A stretch of 64,000 bases of DNA from NCBI GenBank assembly GCA_035760665.1, contig DASTSN010000109.1, forward strand, positions 62,001 through 126,000. The letters are read 5' to 3'. A program made the position numbers and the translations under genes. The notes under the pieces were generated by a model. The model made no database searches and was not told the origin of the DNA. It worked only from the letters and a program-made list of their open reading frames with translations. The stretch comes from DASTSN01 sp035760665 (GTDB lineage Bacteria; Bacteroidota; Bacteroidia; Chitinophagales; Chitinophagaceae). Shown here piece after piece: positions 50,776 to 59,716 of the stretch. Position 1 is the first letter of the stretch; every line of letters begins with the position of its first letter.

Positions 50776-51228
50776 ATGCGTGCGGTTATTCAACGGGTGA
50801 AAAAGGCCAGTGTAACAATCAGCGGGGCCGTGGTTTCTAACATCAACACAGGTTTGCTGGTGCTGCTGGGTATTGAAGATGCCGATACCGCCGATGATAT
50901 TGAATGGCTGAGCAGGAAAATTGTACAACTGCGCATATTTGATGACGAAAGCGGTGTCATGAATCTTTCTGTTGCAGACAAAGGAGGCGACATCCTACTG
51001 GTCAGCCAGTTTACACTCCATGCCTCTACGAAAAAGGGAAACCGGCCTTCCTACATCCGGGCCAGCAAACCTGAGGTAGCCATTCCCCTATATGAACAAA
51101 TGATTCTGCAGCTTTCCACGGACCTGGGAAAAGAGGTTTTTACCGGCCGGTTTGGTGCTGATATGCAAGTGGAGCTCCTCAACGACGGGCCCGTTACAAT
51201 TGTGATAGATACGAAAAATAAGGAGTAA
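50776..51228 (+). CDS. dtd: D-aminoacyl-tRNA deacylase (DTD)
   Basis: DTD hydrolyses D-amino acids mischarged on tRNA, for example D-Tyr. The 150-residue product has the family residues: VIQRVKKASVTI, SQFTLHAST (substrate pocket), GNRPSYIRA, and LLNDGPVTIVIDT at the C-terminus. It is complete and of the usual length. It shares a divergent intergenic of 36 bases with arfB, another quality-control factor of translation. Confidence 0.96.
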   Translation: MRAVIQRVKKASVTISGAVVSNINTGLLVLLGIEDADTADDIEWLSRKIVQLRIFDDESGVMNLSVADKGGDILLVSQFTLHASTKKGNRPSYIRASKPEVAIPLYEQMILQLSTDLGKEVFTGRFGADMQVELLNDGPVTIVIDTKNKE

Positions 51229-51237
51229 ACCGCATTG

Positions 51238-51579
51238 CTACTGCACGCCGAATTTCTGAGTATACCGCTTACCGTCTTTCATTTCCAGCAACATAAAAAA
51301 GTAATGTTCCCGGATAGTAACGTCAAAGCTGTAATAAGCGGCGTTTACATTGTTTTCCTCCACGAAGCGGTGACCGCTGGACGTCCATACCATAATTTTA
51401 GCAATGTCCTGGTCGCTTTTTACAGTAATCCGCTTGCCGGCAGTAAGAATCTTAAAAGGTTTTGCGGCCGGTTTCCCGGTAATCGATGTGTCGTGAATGG
51501 GGTTTGCCTCGGCGATGGTGAAGGTCAGCGTCACAAAAACTGCTGCGGCAGCCAGCGCTTTTAAAGATGTTTTAAGCAT
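51238..51579 (-). CDS. Secreted hypothetical protein (about 113 aa)
   Basis: This protein has a signal peptide (LKALAAAAVFVTLTFTIAEA) and a small beta-rich domain with FKILTAGKRITVKSDQDIAK and VWTSSGHRFVEENNV. I do not know the family. The start could be ATG 51603 (121 residues) or 51579, which gives a more regular signal. The mature part of about 85 residues resembles single immunoglobulin-like or T9SS-associated domains, without a clear sorting signal. It is convergent with dtd, ten bases apart. Confidence 0.7.
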   Translation of the reverse strand: MLKTSLKALAAAAVFVTLTFTIAEANPIHDTSITGKPAAKPFKILTAGKRITVKSDQDIAKIMVWTSSGHRFVEENNVNAAYYSFDVTIREHYFFMLLEMKDGKRYTQKFGVQ

Positions 51580-51704
51580 AGAATAGCCATAATTGGGATT
51601 CATAAAATTGGTTTTCTCGTCTTCAAAGGGCAGGCGGTACGGAGCGGGAGGTGTAGAACGGCAATAATCGTGCTATATTGCAAAAAAACTGTAAAAATAT
51701 TTTT

Positions 51705-52061
51705 ATGACGCTAGAAAATGCGCAAATACAGGTAGATCACTGGATCAAAACAGTAGGGGTACGCTACTTTAGTGAGCTAACGAATATGGCGATCCTGACC
51801 GAAGAAGTGGGAGAACTGGCAAGGCATATAGCCCGCACGTATGGCGATCAATCCTATAAACCAGGCGAAAAAGCCGGGCCAGATCAATTGGCCGATGAAA
51901 TGGCTGACGTGCTTTGGGTGCTGATTTGCCTGGCTAATCAAACCGGTGTAAACCTTACAGATGCCCTGCAAAGAAATTTTGCAAAAAAAACCAGCCGGGA
52001 TCAGCACCGCCATCAAAAAAATGAAAAACTGCAACCACCGGGCAAGCCATCGGCAGAATGA
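51705..52061 (+). CDS. MazG-like nucleotide pyrophosphohydrolase
   Basis: This 118-residue all-alpha NTP pyrophosphatase starts at ATG 51705. The catalytic glutamates sit in LTEEVGELARHIARTYG and in the second helix DQLADEMADVLWVLICLAN, both typical of MazG/EAR-motif enzymes. Such enzymes remove noncanonical or excess nucleoside triphosphates. The glyS gene follows on the same strand after about 115 bases. Confidence 0.93.
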   Translation: MTLENAQIQVDHWIKTVGVRYFSELTNMAILTEEVGELARHIARTYGDQSYKPGEKAGPDQLADEMADVLWVLICLANQTGVNLTDALQRNFAKKTSRDQHRHQKNEKLQPPGKPSAE

Positions 52062-52176
52062 CGCCGCGATCATCGGCAGTTTTTTTAGCAGAAACGCTAT
52101 AGCATTTTTTTGTTGCCTTCCATCTGTTTATGCATTGAACAAAAAAAATCCCTGTTCTGACTTATTTTTGCCGCCT

Positions 52177-53646
52177 ATGGCAAATGACAGCAACAGATTT
52201 CAGGCAATTATCTCCCATTGTAAAGAGTATGGTTTTATTTTCCCCAGCAGTGAAATATACGACGGGCTGCAGGCCGTTTATGATTATGGCCAGTGGGGCA
52301 GTGAGTTAAAGAAAAACATTAAAGATTACTGGTGGAAAAGCATGACGCAGCTGCATGAAAATATCGTGGGTATTGATGCAGCAATTTTTATGCATCCTAC
52401 CACCTGGAAAGCATCGGGCCACGTAGACAACTTCAACGACCCGATGATTGACAATAAAGACAGCAAAAAAAGATACCGGGTGGACCACCTGATCGAGGGG
52501 CAGGCGGAAACGCTGGCAGCTGATGGAAAAAAACAGGAGGCAGAAAAACTGCTAGCTGCTATGGATGCTCTGCTCGCAAAAGATGATTTTACCGGGCTAA
52601 AAAAACTGATCGAAGACAATAATATAAAGTGTGCCATTAGCGGCACAGCCAACTGGACGGATGTTCGCCAGTTTAATCTCATGTTTTCTACAGAATTTGG
52701 ATCCACCGTTGCGGCAGATGATGAAGATAATAAAGTGTACCTGCGACCGGAAACAGCGCAGGGCATATTTGTTAACTTCTTAAATGTGCAAAAAACCGGC
52801 CGCATGAAGATTCCCTTCGGCATTGCCCAGATTGGGAAAGCGTTTCGCAATGAGATTGTTGCCCGCCAGTTTATTTTCCGCATGCGGGAGTTTGAGCAAA
52901 TGGAAATGCAGTTTTTTATCCGGCCTGGTTCTCAAAAAGAATGGTATGAATTCTGGAAGCAGGAACGGCTGAAATGGCACCTGGGCCTGGGTATTCCAGC
53001 AGATAAGTACCGGTTTCACGATCATATTAAACTGGCACATTATGCCGATGCTGCCTGTGATATTGAATTCGAATTCCCCATTGGGTTTAAAGAGTTGGAA
53101 GGTATTCATTCCCGCACCGATTTTGACTTGCGCAATCACCAGGAGTTCAGCAAAAAGAAAATGCAGTATTTTGATAATGATGTAGATCCTGCCACCGGCA
53201 AGCCTTACGGAAATTATATTCCCTATGTGATTGAAACCTCCATTGGTCTGGATCGTATGTTCCTGGCCGTGATTAGTTATGCCTATACGGAAGAAGATCT
53301 TAGTACGGCTGAAAAACAAGACAGCCGTGTTGTATTAAAATTCCCCCCCAAACTGGCGCCCCTGAAACTGGCAATATTACCACTGGTGAAAAAAGACGGG
53401 TTGCCCGAAATCGCCCGTGAACTGATGGATCAGTGCAAGCCACATTTTCGCTGTTTTTACGAAGAAAAAGACACGATCGGCAAGCGCTATCGTCGTATGG
53501 ATGCCATCGGCACCCCTTTTTGTGCCACTATCGATCACCAAACCAAAGAAGATCAAACTGTCACCATCCGCTACCGCGATTCCATGCAGCAGGAGCGGGT
53601 ACCGCTTGACAAAGTAAAAGATATCGTGCTCGGCGCTATCGGGTAA
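52177..53646 (+). CDS. glyS: Glycyl-tRNA synthetase (alpha2 type)
   Basis: This 489-residue class II synthetase is of the homodimeric, eukaryote/archaea-like type. It starts at ATG 52177; the longer frame from 51961 would overlap the preceding gene. Class II motifs are seen: motif 2 (IAQIGKAFRNEIVARQFIF), then RMREFEQMEMQFF, and motif 3 (YVIETSIGLDRMFLAVI). The insertion typical of this type lies between about 75 and 160. The C-terminal anticodon-binding domain has LPLVKKDGLPEIARELMD and IGKRYRRMDAIGTPFC. It charges tRNA-Gly with glycine. Confidence 0.96.
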   Translation: MANDSNRFQAIISHCKEYGFIFPSSEIYDGLQAVYDYGQWGSELKKNIKDYWWKSMTQLHENIVGIDAAIFMHPTTWKASGHVDNFNDPMIDNKDSKKRYRVDHLIEGQAETLAADGKKQEAEKLLAAMDALLAKDDFTGLKKLIEDNNIKCAISGTANWTDVRQFNLMFSTEFGSTVAADDEDNKVYLRPETAQGIFVNFLNVQKTGRMKIPFGIAQIGKAFRNEIVARQFIFRMREFEQMEMQFFIRPGSQKEWYEFWKQERLKWHLGLGIPADKYRFHDHIKLAHYADAACDIEFEFPIGFKELEGIHSRTDFDLRNHQEFSKKKMQYFDNDVDPATGKPYGNYIPYVIETSIGLDRMFLAVISYAYTEEDLSTAEKQDSRVVLKFPPKLAPLKLAILPLVKKDGLPEIARELMDQCKPHFRCFYEEKDTIGKRYRRMDAIGTPFCATIDHQTKEDQTVTIRYRDSMQQERVPLDKVKDIVLGAIG

Positions 53647-53810
53647 AAAGGCAGGGCTTCTGTGTCTTTTCTTTTCAGTTATACAGGCCGGTGATTACAG
53701 GCATGCAACTTTTTGAGCTTGCAATTTGTCTTTCAAGTACAGAAACACGGAATCAAGATCCTGCCCTGCTTACACTTTAAAAGAAAGTGATTACCCTTAT
53801 GAAAAAAAAC

Positions 53811-53838
53811 AGAATCCCGCTGATCCGGCGGGATTTTT
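53811..53838. terminator. Terminator between glyS and the response regulator
   Basis: AATCCCGC / GCGGGATT stem with a loop of seven bases, A-rich before and T-rich after. It is 165 bases beyond the glyS stop and lies upstream of the regulator gene. Confidence 0.6.
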
Positions 53839-53874
53839 CATTTTCCGGGCATCTCCTTTGTAGCCTCATGAACA

Positions 53875-53901
53875 TTTGGATAATACGATTAAGTAGCTTT
53901 G
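53875..53901 (+). promoter_or_regulatory. Candidate promoter of the sigma-54 response regulator
   Basis: TAGCTTTG at 53894-53901 is a perfect TANNTTTG. TTTG at 53875-53878 stands 15 bases upstream, slightly closer than usual. The ATG is at 53919. Confidence 0.45.
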
Positions 53902-53918
53902 GTAGAATATTTACGCTT

Positions 53919-55262
53919 ATGGAGAATGGAAAAGTGCTGATTATTGACGACGAAAATCAGCTGCGCGGGCTGATGACAAGAATCATTAACCTGGAGGGCT
54001 ACCAGGTGCTGCAGGCTGCAGATCTGGCGATGGCGGAAAAAATGTTGAAAGAAGAACAGCCTGATGTGATGCTCTGCGATGTAAAGCTCCCGGATGGCAG
54101 CGGTGTGGAATTTGTACGGAAAATTAAACCACAGTACCCCTGCACAGAAGTGATATTACTTACTGCTTTCGGCAATGTTCATGCCGGTGTACAGGCAATG
54201 AAGAACGGCGCTTTTGATTACCTGGTAAAAGGTGATGACAATGATAAAGTCATTCCCCTGCTTGCAAAAGCCATGGAAAGTGTCCGTCTTCAGAAACGGG
54301 TACGCCGCCTGGAGGAGCAGGTTGTAAAAAAATATGATTTTCAAAATGTCATTGGACAATCACAGGTCCTGCACGAAGCAATCACCCTGGCAAAAAAAGT
54401 AGCTCCGACTAATACAACAGTTCTTTTGTTAGGCGAAACAGGTACAGGAAAGGAGGTTTTTGCGCAAGCGATTCATTATGCCAGCAAGCGATCAGGGCAT
54501 GCGTTTCTGCCGCTCAACTGTAGCGCCTTTTCAAAGGATTTACTCGAAAGTGAATTATTTGGTCACCGGGCAGGTGCGTTTACCGGTGCAACCAAGGATA
54601 AAAAAGGCCTGATTGAAGAAGCAAATCAAGGAACACTTTTCCTTGATGAAATCGGCGAAATGGATATGGACCTTCAGGCGAAAGTGTTAAGAGTACTTGA
54701 AAACAACGAGTTTATTAAAGTAGGGGATGTGAAACCTATTAAGGTAAATGTCAGAATTATTGCTGCTACCAACAAAGACCTGAAGCAGCTTGCCCAGGAA
54801 AATAAATTCCGAGAAGATCTTTATTACCGCCTGGCTGTATTTGCCATACACCTTCCCCCGTTGCGGGAACGAAAAGAGGATATTGAACTGCTGGCTAATT
54901 ATTTTCTAAAAATAGCAGCCGGCAAAATTAATCCGAAGGTTACCGCTCTTTCGCCGTCTTTTTTGGACCGTTTGCATCAGCACGACTGGAAAGGCAATAT
55001 CCGTGAACTGAAAAATATCATAGAACGGGCAGTAATCCTGGCTGAAGGAACCTCGCTGACCCCCGATCAGCTGCCTTTTGATCTGCCGGAGCAGTCGGCA
55101 GAAAAGGTTACTTCACTAAAACTTTCAGACATTGAAAAAAGCCATATCCGCAAAGTCATGCAGTATACAAATCAAAATAAGACAAGAGCTGCTGAACTGT
55201 TAGGTATTGGCCTGACTACACTCTACCGCAAGCTCGAAGAATACAATCTTCACACTAATTAG
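53919..55262 (+). CDS. Sigma-54-dependent response regulator (NtrC family), kdp-associated
   Basis: This 448-residue protein starts at ATG 53919. The receiver domain has Asp10-Asp11, Asp54 in VMLCDVKLPDGSG and the Lys of YLVKGDD. The AAA+ domain has GETGTGKEVFAQAIH (Walker A), the sigma-54 contact GAFTGA in FGHRAGAFTGATKD and Walker B LFLDEIGEMDMDLQ. The Fis-type helix-turn-helix at the end reads TRAAELLGIGLTTLYRKL. It precedes the kdp genes, in the place of the usual OmpR-type KdpE, and with the histidine kinase at 62573 should form the kdp two-component system. The pairing is inferred from position. Confidence 0.88.
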   Translation: MENGKVLIIDDENQLRGLMTRIINLEGYQVLQAADLAMAEKMLKEEQPDVMLCDVKLPDGSGVEFVRKIKPQYPCTEVILLTAFGNVHAGVQAMKNGAFDYLVKGDDNDKVIPLLAKAMESVRLQKRVRRLEEQVVKKYDFQNVIGQSQVLHEAITLAKKVAPTNTTVLLLGETGTGKEVFAQAIHYASKRSGHAFLPLNCSAFSKDLLESELFGHRAGAFTGATKDKKGLIEEANQGTLFLDEIGEMDMDLQAKVLRVLENNEFIKVGDVKPIKVNVRIIAATNKDLKQLAQENKFREDLYYRLAVFAIHLPPLRERKEDIELLANYFLKIAAGKINPKVTALSPSFLDRLHQHDWKGNIRELKNIIERAVILAEGTSLTPDQLPFDLPEQSAEKVTSLKLSDIEKSHIRKVMQYTNQNKTRAAELLGIGLTTLYRKLEEYNLHTN

Positions 55263-55281
55263 GTTATCATTTTGAAAAAGG

Positions 55282-55308
55282 ACCCTTCCGTTTTGGAAGG
55301 GTTTTTTG
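55282..55308 (+). terminator. Terminator after the response regulator
   Basis: ACCCTTCC / GGAAGGGT with a five-base loop, followed by six T. It separates the regulator transcript from the kdp genes. Confidence 0.8.
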
Positions 55309-55535
55309 TTGCTGGCACAGAACGAAATTTTTAACGGGGAATTGCAAATCGCTGATATACAAATCTTTCAGCTCCGCATCCATTCTTTTTGCTTTCCAGG
55401 CATGTGCTTTGGAAATAGATAGCAAGACGAAATAATCATAACCAGGTAAAATCGGAGGAACCAGGCAGCTGGTTGCGGCAGATGTGCCTGTGATTCATTT
55501 GGTTAGGTTTATTATTTCACTTTAAAAAAATTAGT

Positions 55536-55646
55536 ATGGCCGGGGATGAAGCACCAGGAAAAAAAGAATTTATGATCGTAGTGATTGCAGTAATCATTTT
55601 ACTCATTCTTTCTGCGGTGGCTCATTTTGAATTTAAGATATTATAA
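55536..55646 (+). CDS. Tiny single-helix membrane ORF upstream of kdpF (36 aa)
   Basis: This ORF is too short for most gene callers. ATG 55536 opens 36 codons, ending at TAA 55644-55646. After a hydrophilic start (GDEAPGKKEF) comes one transmembrane helix MIVVIAVIILLILSAVAHF. In the +1 frame, open from 55594, a peptide-like continuation NDRLNSEYVDRLITENTIEF runs to a TAA at about 55713, so a frameshift (real or a sequencing error) could make a longer protein. I do not know the family. It is close to kdpF and of similar size, so it may belong to the kdp locus. Confidence 0.45.
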   Translation: MAGDEAPGKKEFMIVVIAVIILLILSAVAHFEFKIL

Positions 55647-55728
55647 TGATCGTTTGAACAGTGAATACGTTGATCGCTTAATTACTGAAAATACAATTGA
55701 ATTCATTAAATAAAAACTAATATCAACC

Positions 55729-55809
55729 ATGACGATTCTATTATTTCTTACAGGATTTATTTGCTTCTGGCTTTTCTTCAAATTCATTGACTGGTTCGAA
55801 AAAATCTAA
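55729..55809 (+). CDS. Tiny membrane ORF upstream of kdpF (26 aa)
   Basis: ATG 55729 to TAA 55809 encodes 26 residues, MTILLFLTGFICFWLFFKFI followed by DWFEKI, i.e. one hydrophobic helix. It ends three bases before kdpF starts, so the two would be coupled. The size and placement suggest a small potassium-transporter subunit, but this is not a family I can name. Confidence 0.5.
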   Translation: MTILLFLTGFICFWLFFKFIDWFEKI

Positions 55810-55812
55810 ACT

Positions 55813-55890
55813 ATGACGCTACTATTCATTATCGCAATCCTGGTCTTCATTTACTTATGTTATGTATTGGTAAGACCTGAAAAATTTTAA
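55813..55890 (+). CDS. kdpF: KdpF, small subunit of the potassium-transporting ATPase
   Basis: The 25-residue KdpF is a single helix that stabilises the KdpABC complex. ATG 55813 encodes MTLLFIIAILVFIYLCYVLV and then RPEKF; the Y-x-LxRPEKF ending is the family mark. It lies 20 bases before kdpA. It is short enough to be missed by automatic annotation. Confidence 0.85.
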   Translation: MTLLFIIAILVFIYLCYVLVRPEKF

Positions 55891-55910
55891 AACGCAAACT
55901 ATAGGCAATC

Positions 55911-57611
55911 ATGACAACAGAAATTTTAGGAGTTATCCTGATGTATGCCCTCACTCTTGTCCTGGCAATTCCATTAGGGAAATACATTGGTAAAGTGTAT
56001 GAAGGGGAAAAAACCTGGCCCGACAAAATCTTAAATCCACTCGACAAAATCTTTTTCAAATTAGGCGGAATCAATCCTGCCAAAGAAATGAACTGGAAGC
56101 AACACATGGTAGCGTTGCTTACCATTAATTTAGTTTGGTTCATTCTGTCTATGTTTATTTTAATGAACATGGGTTGGCTGCCATTGAATCCTGACGGTAA
56201 TCCTTCCATGTCTCCGGATCTTGCTTTCAACACAACAGTAAGTTTTGTCAGCAATACGAATCTTCAACACTACTCCGGCGAAACCGGTGTTTCTTACTTG
56301 GGACAATTAACACTGATGTTGTTTCAATTTGTGAGTGCAGGAACAGGTATGGCTGCATGTGCCGTTGTATTTATGGCAATGAAAGAAAGAACAACAGAAA
56401 ATCTTGGAAATTTTTTCAACTACTTCATTAAATCCTGTACAAGAGTTTTATTGCCGCTTGCTATTGTAGTCGCGTTGATACTTGTCTTCAACGGTACTCC
56501 AATGAATTTTGAAGGCAAGGCTCAATATATTTCCATGCAGGGCGATACAGTGAATGTAAGCCGTGGTCCTGCAGCGGCCATGATTGCCATTAAACAATTG
56601 GGAACTAACGGCGGCGGTTATTATGGCCCCAATTCTGCACACCCATTAGAAAATCCAAATTACTTAACCAATATTGTCGAAGATGTGTCCATAATACTTA
56701 TTCCAATAGCTATGGTATTTGCATTAGGATATATCATCAAAAGAAGACGTTTTGCCTGGATGGTATTTGGTGTAATGACGGTTGGATTTTTATTGTTGCT
56801 TGCAAATTCCGTTTACCAGGAAATGCATGGCAACCCGATGATTGCAAAAATGGGAATTGCACAGCCACTGGGAAGCATGGAAGGGAAAGAAGTTCGCTTT
56901 GGCCCTGCCGCATCGGCATATTGGGAAGTAACAACAACAGTCACATCAAATGGTTCAGTAAACTCTATGCACGACAGTTTCACTCCACTTGGAGGAATGA
57001 GTGCCTTGCTTGGAATGATGGTCAATTCATTTTATGGAGGTGTGGGCGTTGGATATTTGAACTTCTACATCTTCATCATCATCGCAGTTTTCATAAGTGG
57101 ATTGATGGTTGGACGAACGCCTGAATTTTTAGGAAAGAAGATCGAAGCAAAAGAAATGAAGATTGCTTCCATCATCGCTTTGCTTCATCCACTTTTGATT
57201 CTTGCAGGAACAGCTTTAGCATCTTATCTGTATGCACACAATCCTACAGCATATTCAGGCTGGTTAAATAATCCCGGCAATCACGGGTTCAGTGAGATGT
57301 TGTATGAGTTCACGTCCTCATCTGCCAACAATGGAAGTGGGTTTGAAGGATTGGGTGACAACACACCGTTTTGGAATATTGCCTGCGGTACAGTGATGTT
57401 ATTAGCGAGGTTCTTACCGATTATAGGTCCTGTTGCAATTGCAGGGATTCTTGCCAAGAAAAAATATATTCCCGATAGTGCAGGTACATTAAAAACTGAT
57501 ACAGTAACCTTCGGTGTTATGGTCTTTGCCGTCATCTTCATCGTAGCTGCATTATCATTCTTCCCTGCATTAACCCTCGGACCAATTGCCGAATATGTAG
57601 GAATCAAATAA
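55911..57611 (+). CDS. kdpA: Potassium-transporting ATPase, subunit KdpA
   Basis: KdpA is the channel-like subunit that binds K+ in the high-affinity Kdp pump. The 566-residue protein has about ten membrane helices and the repeated pore-loop pattern of the Ktr/Trk/Kdp superfamily, e.g. NTTVSFVSNTNLQHYSGETG, QLGTNGGGYYGPNSAHPLEN and TSSSANNGSGFEGLGDNT. The strong TNGGG and NNGSG segments correspond to selectivity-filter loops. It begins 20 bases after kdpF; kdpB follows 33 bases after the stop. Confidence 0.96.
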   Translation: MTTEILGVILMYALTLVLAIPLGKYIGKVYEGEKTWPDKILNPLDKIFFKLGGINPAKEMNWKQHMVALLTINLVWFILSMFILMNMGWLPLNPDGNPSMSPDLAFNTTVSFVSNTNLQHYSGETGVSYLGQLTLMLFQFVSAGTGMAACAVVFMAMKERTTENLGNFFNYFIKSCTRVLLPLAIVVALILVFNGTPMNFEGKAQYISMQGDTVNVSRGPAAAMIAIKQLGTNGGGYYGPNSAHPLENPNYLTNIVEDVSIILIPIAMVFALGYIIKRRRFAWMVFGVMTVGFLLLLANSVYQEMHGNPMIAKMGIAQPLGSMEGKEVRFGPAASAYWEVTTTVTSNGSVNSMHDSFTPLGGMSALLGMMVNSFYGGVGVGYLNFYIFIIIAVFISGLMVGRTPEFLGKKIEAKEMKIASIIALLHPLLILAGTALASYLYAHNPTAYSGWLNNPGNHGFSEMLYEFTSSSANNGSGFEGLGDNTPFWNIACGTVMLLARFLPIIGPVAIAGILAKKKYIPDSAGTLKTDTVTFGVMVFAVIFIVAALSFFPALTLGPIAEYVGIK

Positions 57612-57644
57612 TGAATCATCAATAATTAGTAAATGAATTAAGAT

Positions 57645-59699
57645 ATGTCAGTTCACAGAAGAAAAAATAAATTGTTTGAAACTGCTCTTGTAAAAGAAGC
57701 GATCAAACACTCCTTTACAAAATTAAACCCGGTTGTTCAGTTTCGTAACCCGGTAATGTTCACGGTTTGGATAGGAACGGTGGTGATGGCCATTGTCTGT
57801 TTTTGGATCGCTGCCGGTGAAAAAGCACAAGGTGGTTTAGCGTATAACATTATCGTTACAGGTGTGCTTTTCTTCACATTGTTGTTTGCCAATTTCGCGG
57901 AAGCTATTGCAGAAGCGAGAGGTAAAGCACAGGCAGATAGTTTACGTAAGGCAAGAGAAGACACACCGGCAAAAAAAATCTTCCCCGTTGGTGATATGTA
58001 TGTTAATGAAGTGAAGATTATCCCTTCTTCACAATTGCGCAAAGGCGATGTTTTTCTTTGCGAAACAGGTGATGTGATTCCAATGGATGGAGAAATTATT
58101 GAAGGCATTGCAACCATTGACGAATCGGCAATCACAGGTGAATCGGCTCCTGTCATTCGTGAATCGGGCGGAGATAAATCATCTGTTACGGGCGGAACAA
58201 AAGTTTTATCCGATCAAATAAAAGTGAAAGTAACAACTGAACCTGGTGAAACTTTTCTGGATAAAATGATTGCGTTGGTGGAGGGAGCGTCAAGACAAAA
58301 GACACCTAATGAAATTGCGTTGACAATATTACTGGCTTCATTCACTATTGTATTCATCATCGTATGTGTTACATTAAAACCCTTTGCCGATTATGCCAAT
58401 ACGCCTATTACCATAGCGGCATTTATTTCTCTGTTTGTTTGTTTAATACCAACCACCATTGGCGGTTTGTTGTCGGCCATTGGTATTGCCGGAATGGATA
58501 GGGCCTTACGGGCCAATGTAATCACCAAAAGTGGTAAGGCAGTTGAAACCGCGGGTGATATAGACACACTTCTCTTGGATAAAACAGGAACCATTACCAT
58601 CGGTAATCGCAAGGCTACAAATTTTTATCCCGCTAACGGCATCAATGAAAATGAGTTTATTGAAATCGTGGTATTAAGTTCTCTTGCTGATGAAACGCCG
58701 GAAGGAAAATCAATTGTTGAACTGGGCCAAACCAAAGGAATAAAACTTTCTCCTGATACATCAACAATGCAGTTCATCAAGTTTACTGCTGAAACTAGAA
58801 GCAGTGGTGTTGATTTGCCAAACGGAATAAAGATTCGTAAAGGAGCATTTGATGCCATCAGAAATATGGTTTCCAAAAACGGCAACGGTATTCCGAAAGA
58901 AACAGAAGAAAGAGTAGAAATTATCTCGCAAAATGGCGGTACACCGTTAGTCGTCGCTGTAAATAACGAAGCGAAAGGCGTAATTGAATTGCAGGATATC
59001 ATCAAACCCGGAATACAGGAACGTTTTGAACGCTTGCGTAAAATGGGTGTAAAAACAGTAATGGTTACCGGCGATAATCCGCTTACGGCAAAATATATTG
59101 CTGAAAAAGCTGGCGTTGATGATTTTATTGCCGAAGCAAAGCCGGAGGATAAAATGCTGTATATCCGCAAAGAACAGCAAGGCGGAAAATTAGTTGCCAT
59201 GATGGGTGATGGAACTAACGATGCACCTGCATTGGCACAGGCTGATGTGGGAGTAGCTATGAACAGCGGCACACAAGCTGCCAAAGAAGCCAGCAATATG
59301 GTTGACCTGGAAAATGATCCGACCAAGCTGATTGAGATTGTTGAAATAGGAAAACAATTACTAATGACAAGAGGTACGCTGACAACCTTCTCTATTGCCA
59401 ATGACGTTGCAAAATATTTTGCCATTGTTCCTGCATTGTTCATTGCATCCATTCCAGGTTTACAGGCTTTGAATATAATGGGATTACACAGTCCTGAAAG
59501 TGCTATTCTGTCAGCAGTCATTTTTAATGCCATCATTATACCATTATTAATTCCCCTCGCATTGAAAGGAGTTGCTTACAAACCAATTGGCGCCAGTGCA
59601 TTGTTGCGAAGAAATCTTTTGATTTATGGATTTGGGGGCGTGATTGTTCCTTTTATTGGAATAAAGTTGATTGATTTGATAGTATCTATCTGGTTTTAA
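57645..59699 (+). CDS. kdpB: Potassium-transporting ATPase ATP-binding subunit KdpB
   Basis: KdpB is the P-type ATPase that energises K+ uptake. The 684-residue product has TGES at 164-167 in the actuator domain, the phosphorylated Asp312 in LLLDKTGTITIG, GVKTVMVTGDNPLTAKYIAE and MMGDGTNDAPALAQADVG of the P domain, and seven predicted helices. TGES contains the Ser that is phosphorylated for inhibition in E. coli KdpB. All catalytic residues are intact. Arginine is often encoded by AGA here, unlike in most flanking genes. Confidence 0.97.
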   Translation: MSVHRRKNKLFETALVKEAIKHSFTKLNPVVQFRNPVMFTVWIGTVVMAIVCFWIAAGEKAQGGLAYNIIVTGVLFFTLLFANFAEAIAEARGKAQADSLRKAREDTPAKKIFPVGDMYVNEVKIIPSSQLRKGDVFLCETGDVIPMDGEIIEGIATIDESAITGESAPVIRESGGDKSSVTGGTKVLSDQIKVKVTTEPGETFLDKMIALVEGASRQKTPNEIALTILLASFTIVFIIVCVTLKPFADYANTPITIAAFISLFVCLIPTTIGGLLSAIGIAGMDRALRANVITKSGKAVETAGDIDTLLLDKTGTITIGNRKATNFYPANGINENEFIEIVVLSSLADETPEGKSIVELGQTKGIKLSPDTSTMQFIKFTAETRSSGVDLPNGIKIRKGAFDAIRNMVSKNGNGIPKETEERVEIISQNGGTPLVVAVNNEAKGVIELQDIIKPGIQERFERLRKMGVKTVMVTGDNPLTAKYIAEKAGVDDFIAEAKPEDKMLYIRKEQQGGKLVAMMGDGTNDAPALAQADVGVAMNSGTQAAKEASNMVDLENDPTKLIEIVEIGKQLLMTRGTLTTFSIANDVAKYFAIVPALFIASIPGLQALNIMGLHSPESAILSAVIFNAIIIPLLIPLALKGVAYKPIGASALLRRNLLIYGFGGVIVPFIGIKLIDLIVSIWF

Positions 59700-59716
59700 C
59701 ATTTAAATCACAAAAA

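Noticed and set aside
51961..52176. Extended N-terminus for glycyl-tRNA synthetase
   Set aside because: The extra 72 residues would overlap the MazG-like gene and have no match to the family, which begins near MANDSNRF.
55313..55318. TGGCAC, a possible -24 element of a sigma-54 promoter for kdp
   Set aside because: The bases where the -12 element TTGC should lie read GAAA, and no other GG-N10-GC pair with correct spacing was found between 55262 and 55536.
58625..59536. 303-codon open frame on the minus strand inside kdpB
   Set aside because: It lies wholly antisense to a conserved P-type ATPase with intact motifs, and the Ser/Ile-rich translation has no recognisable domain.
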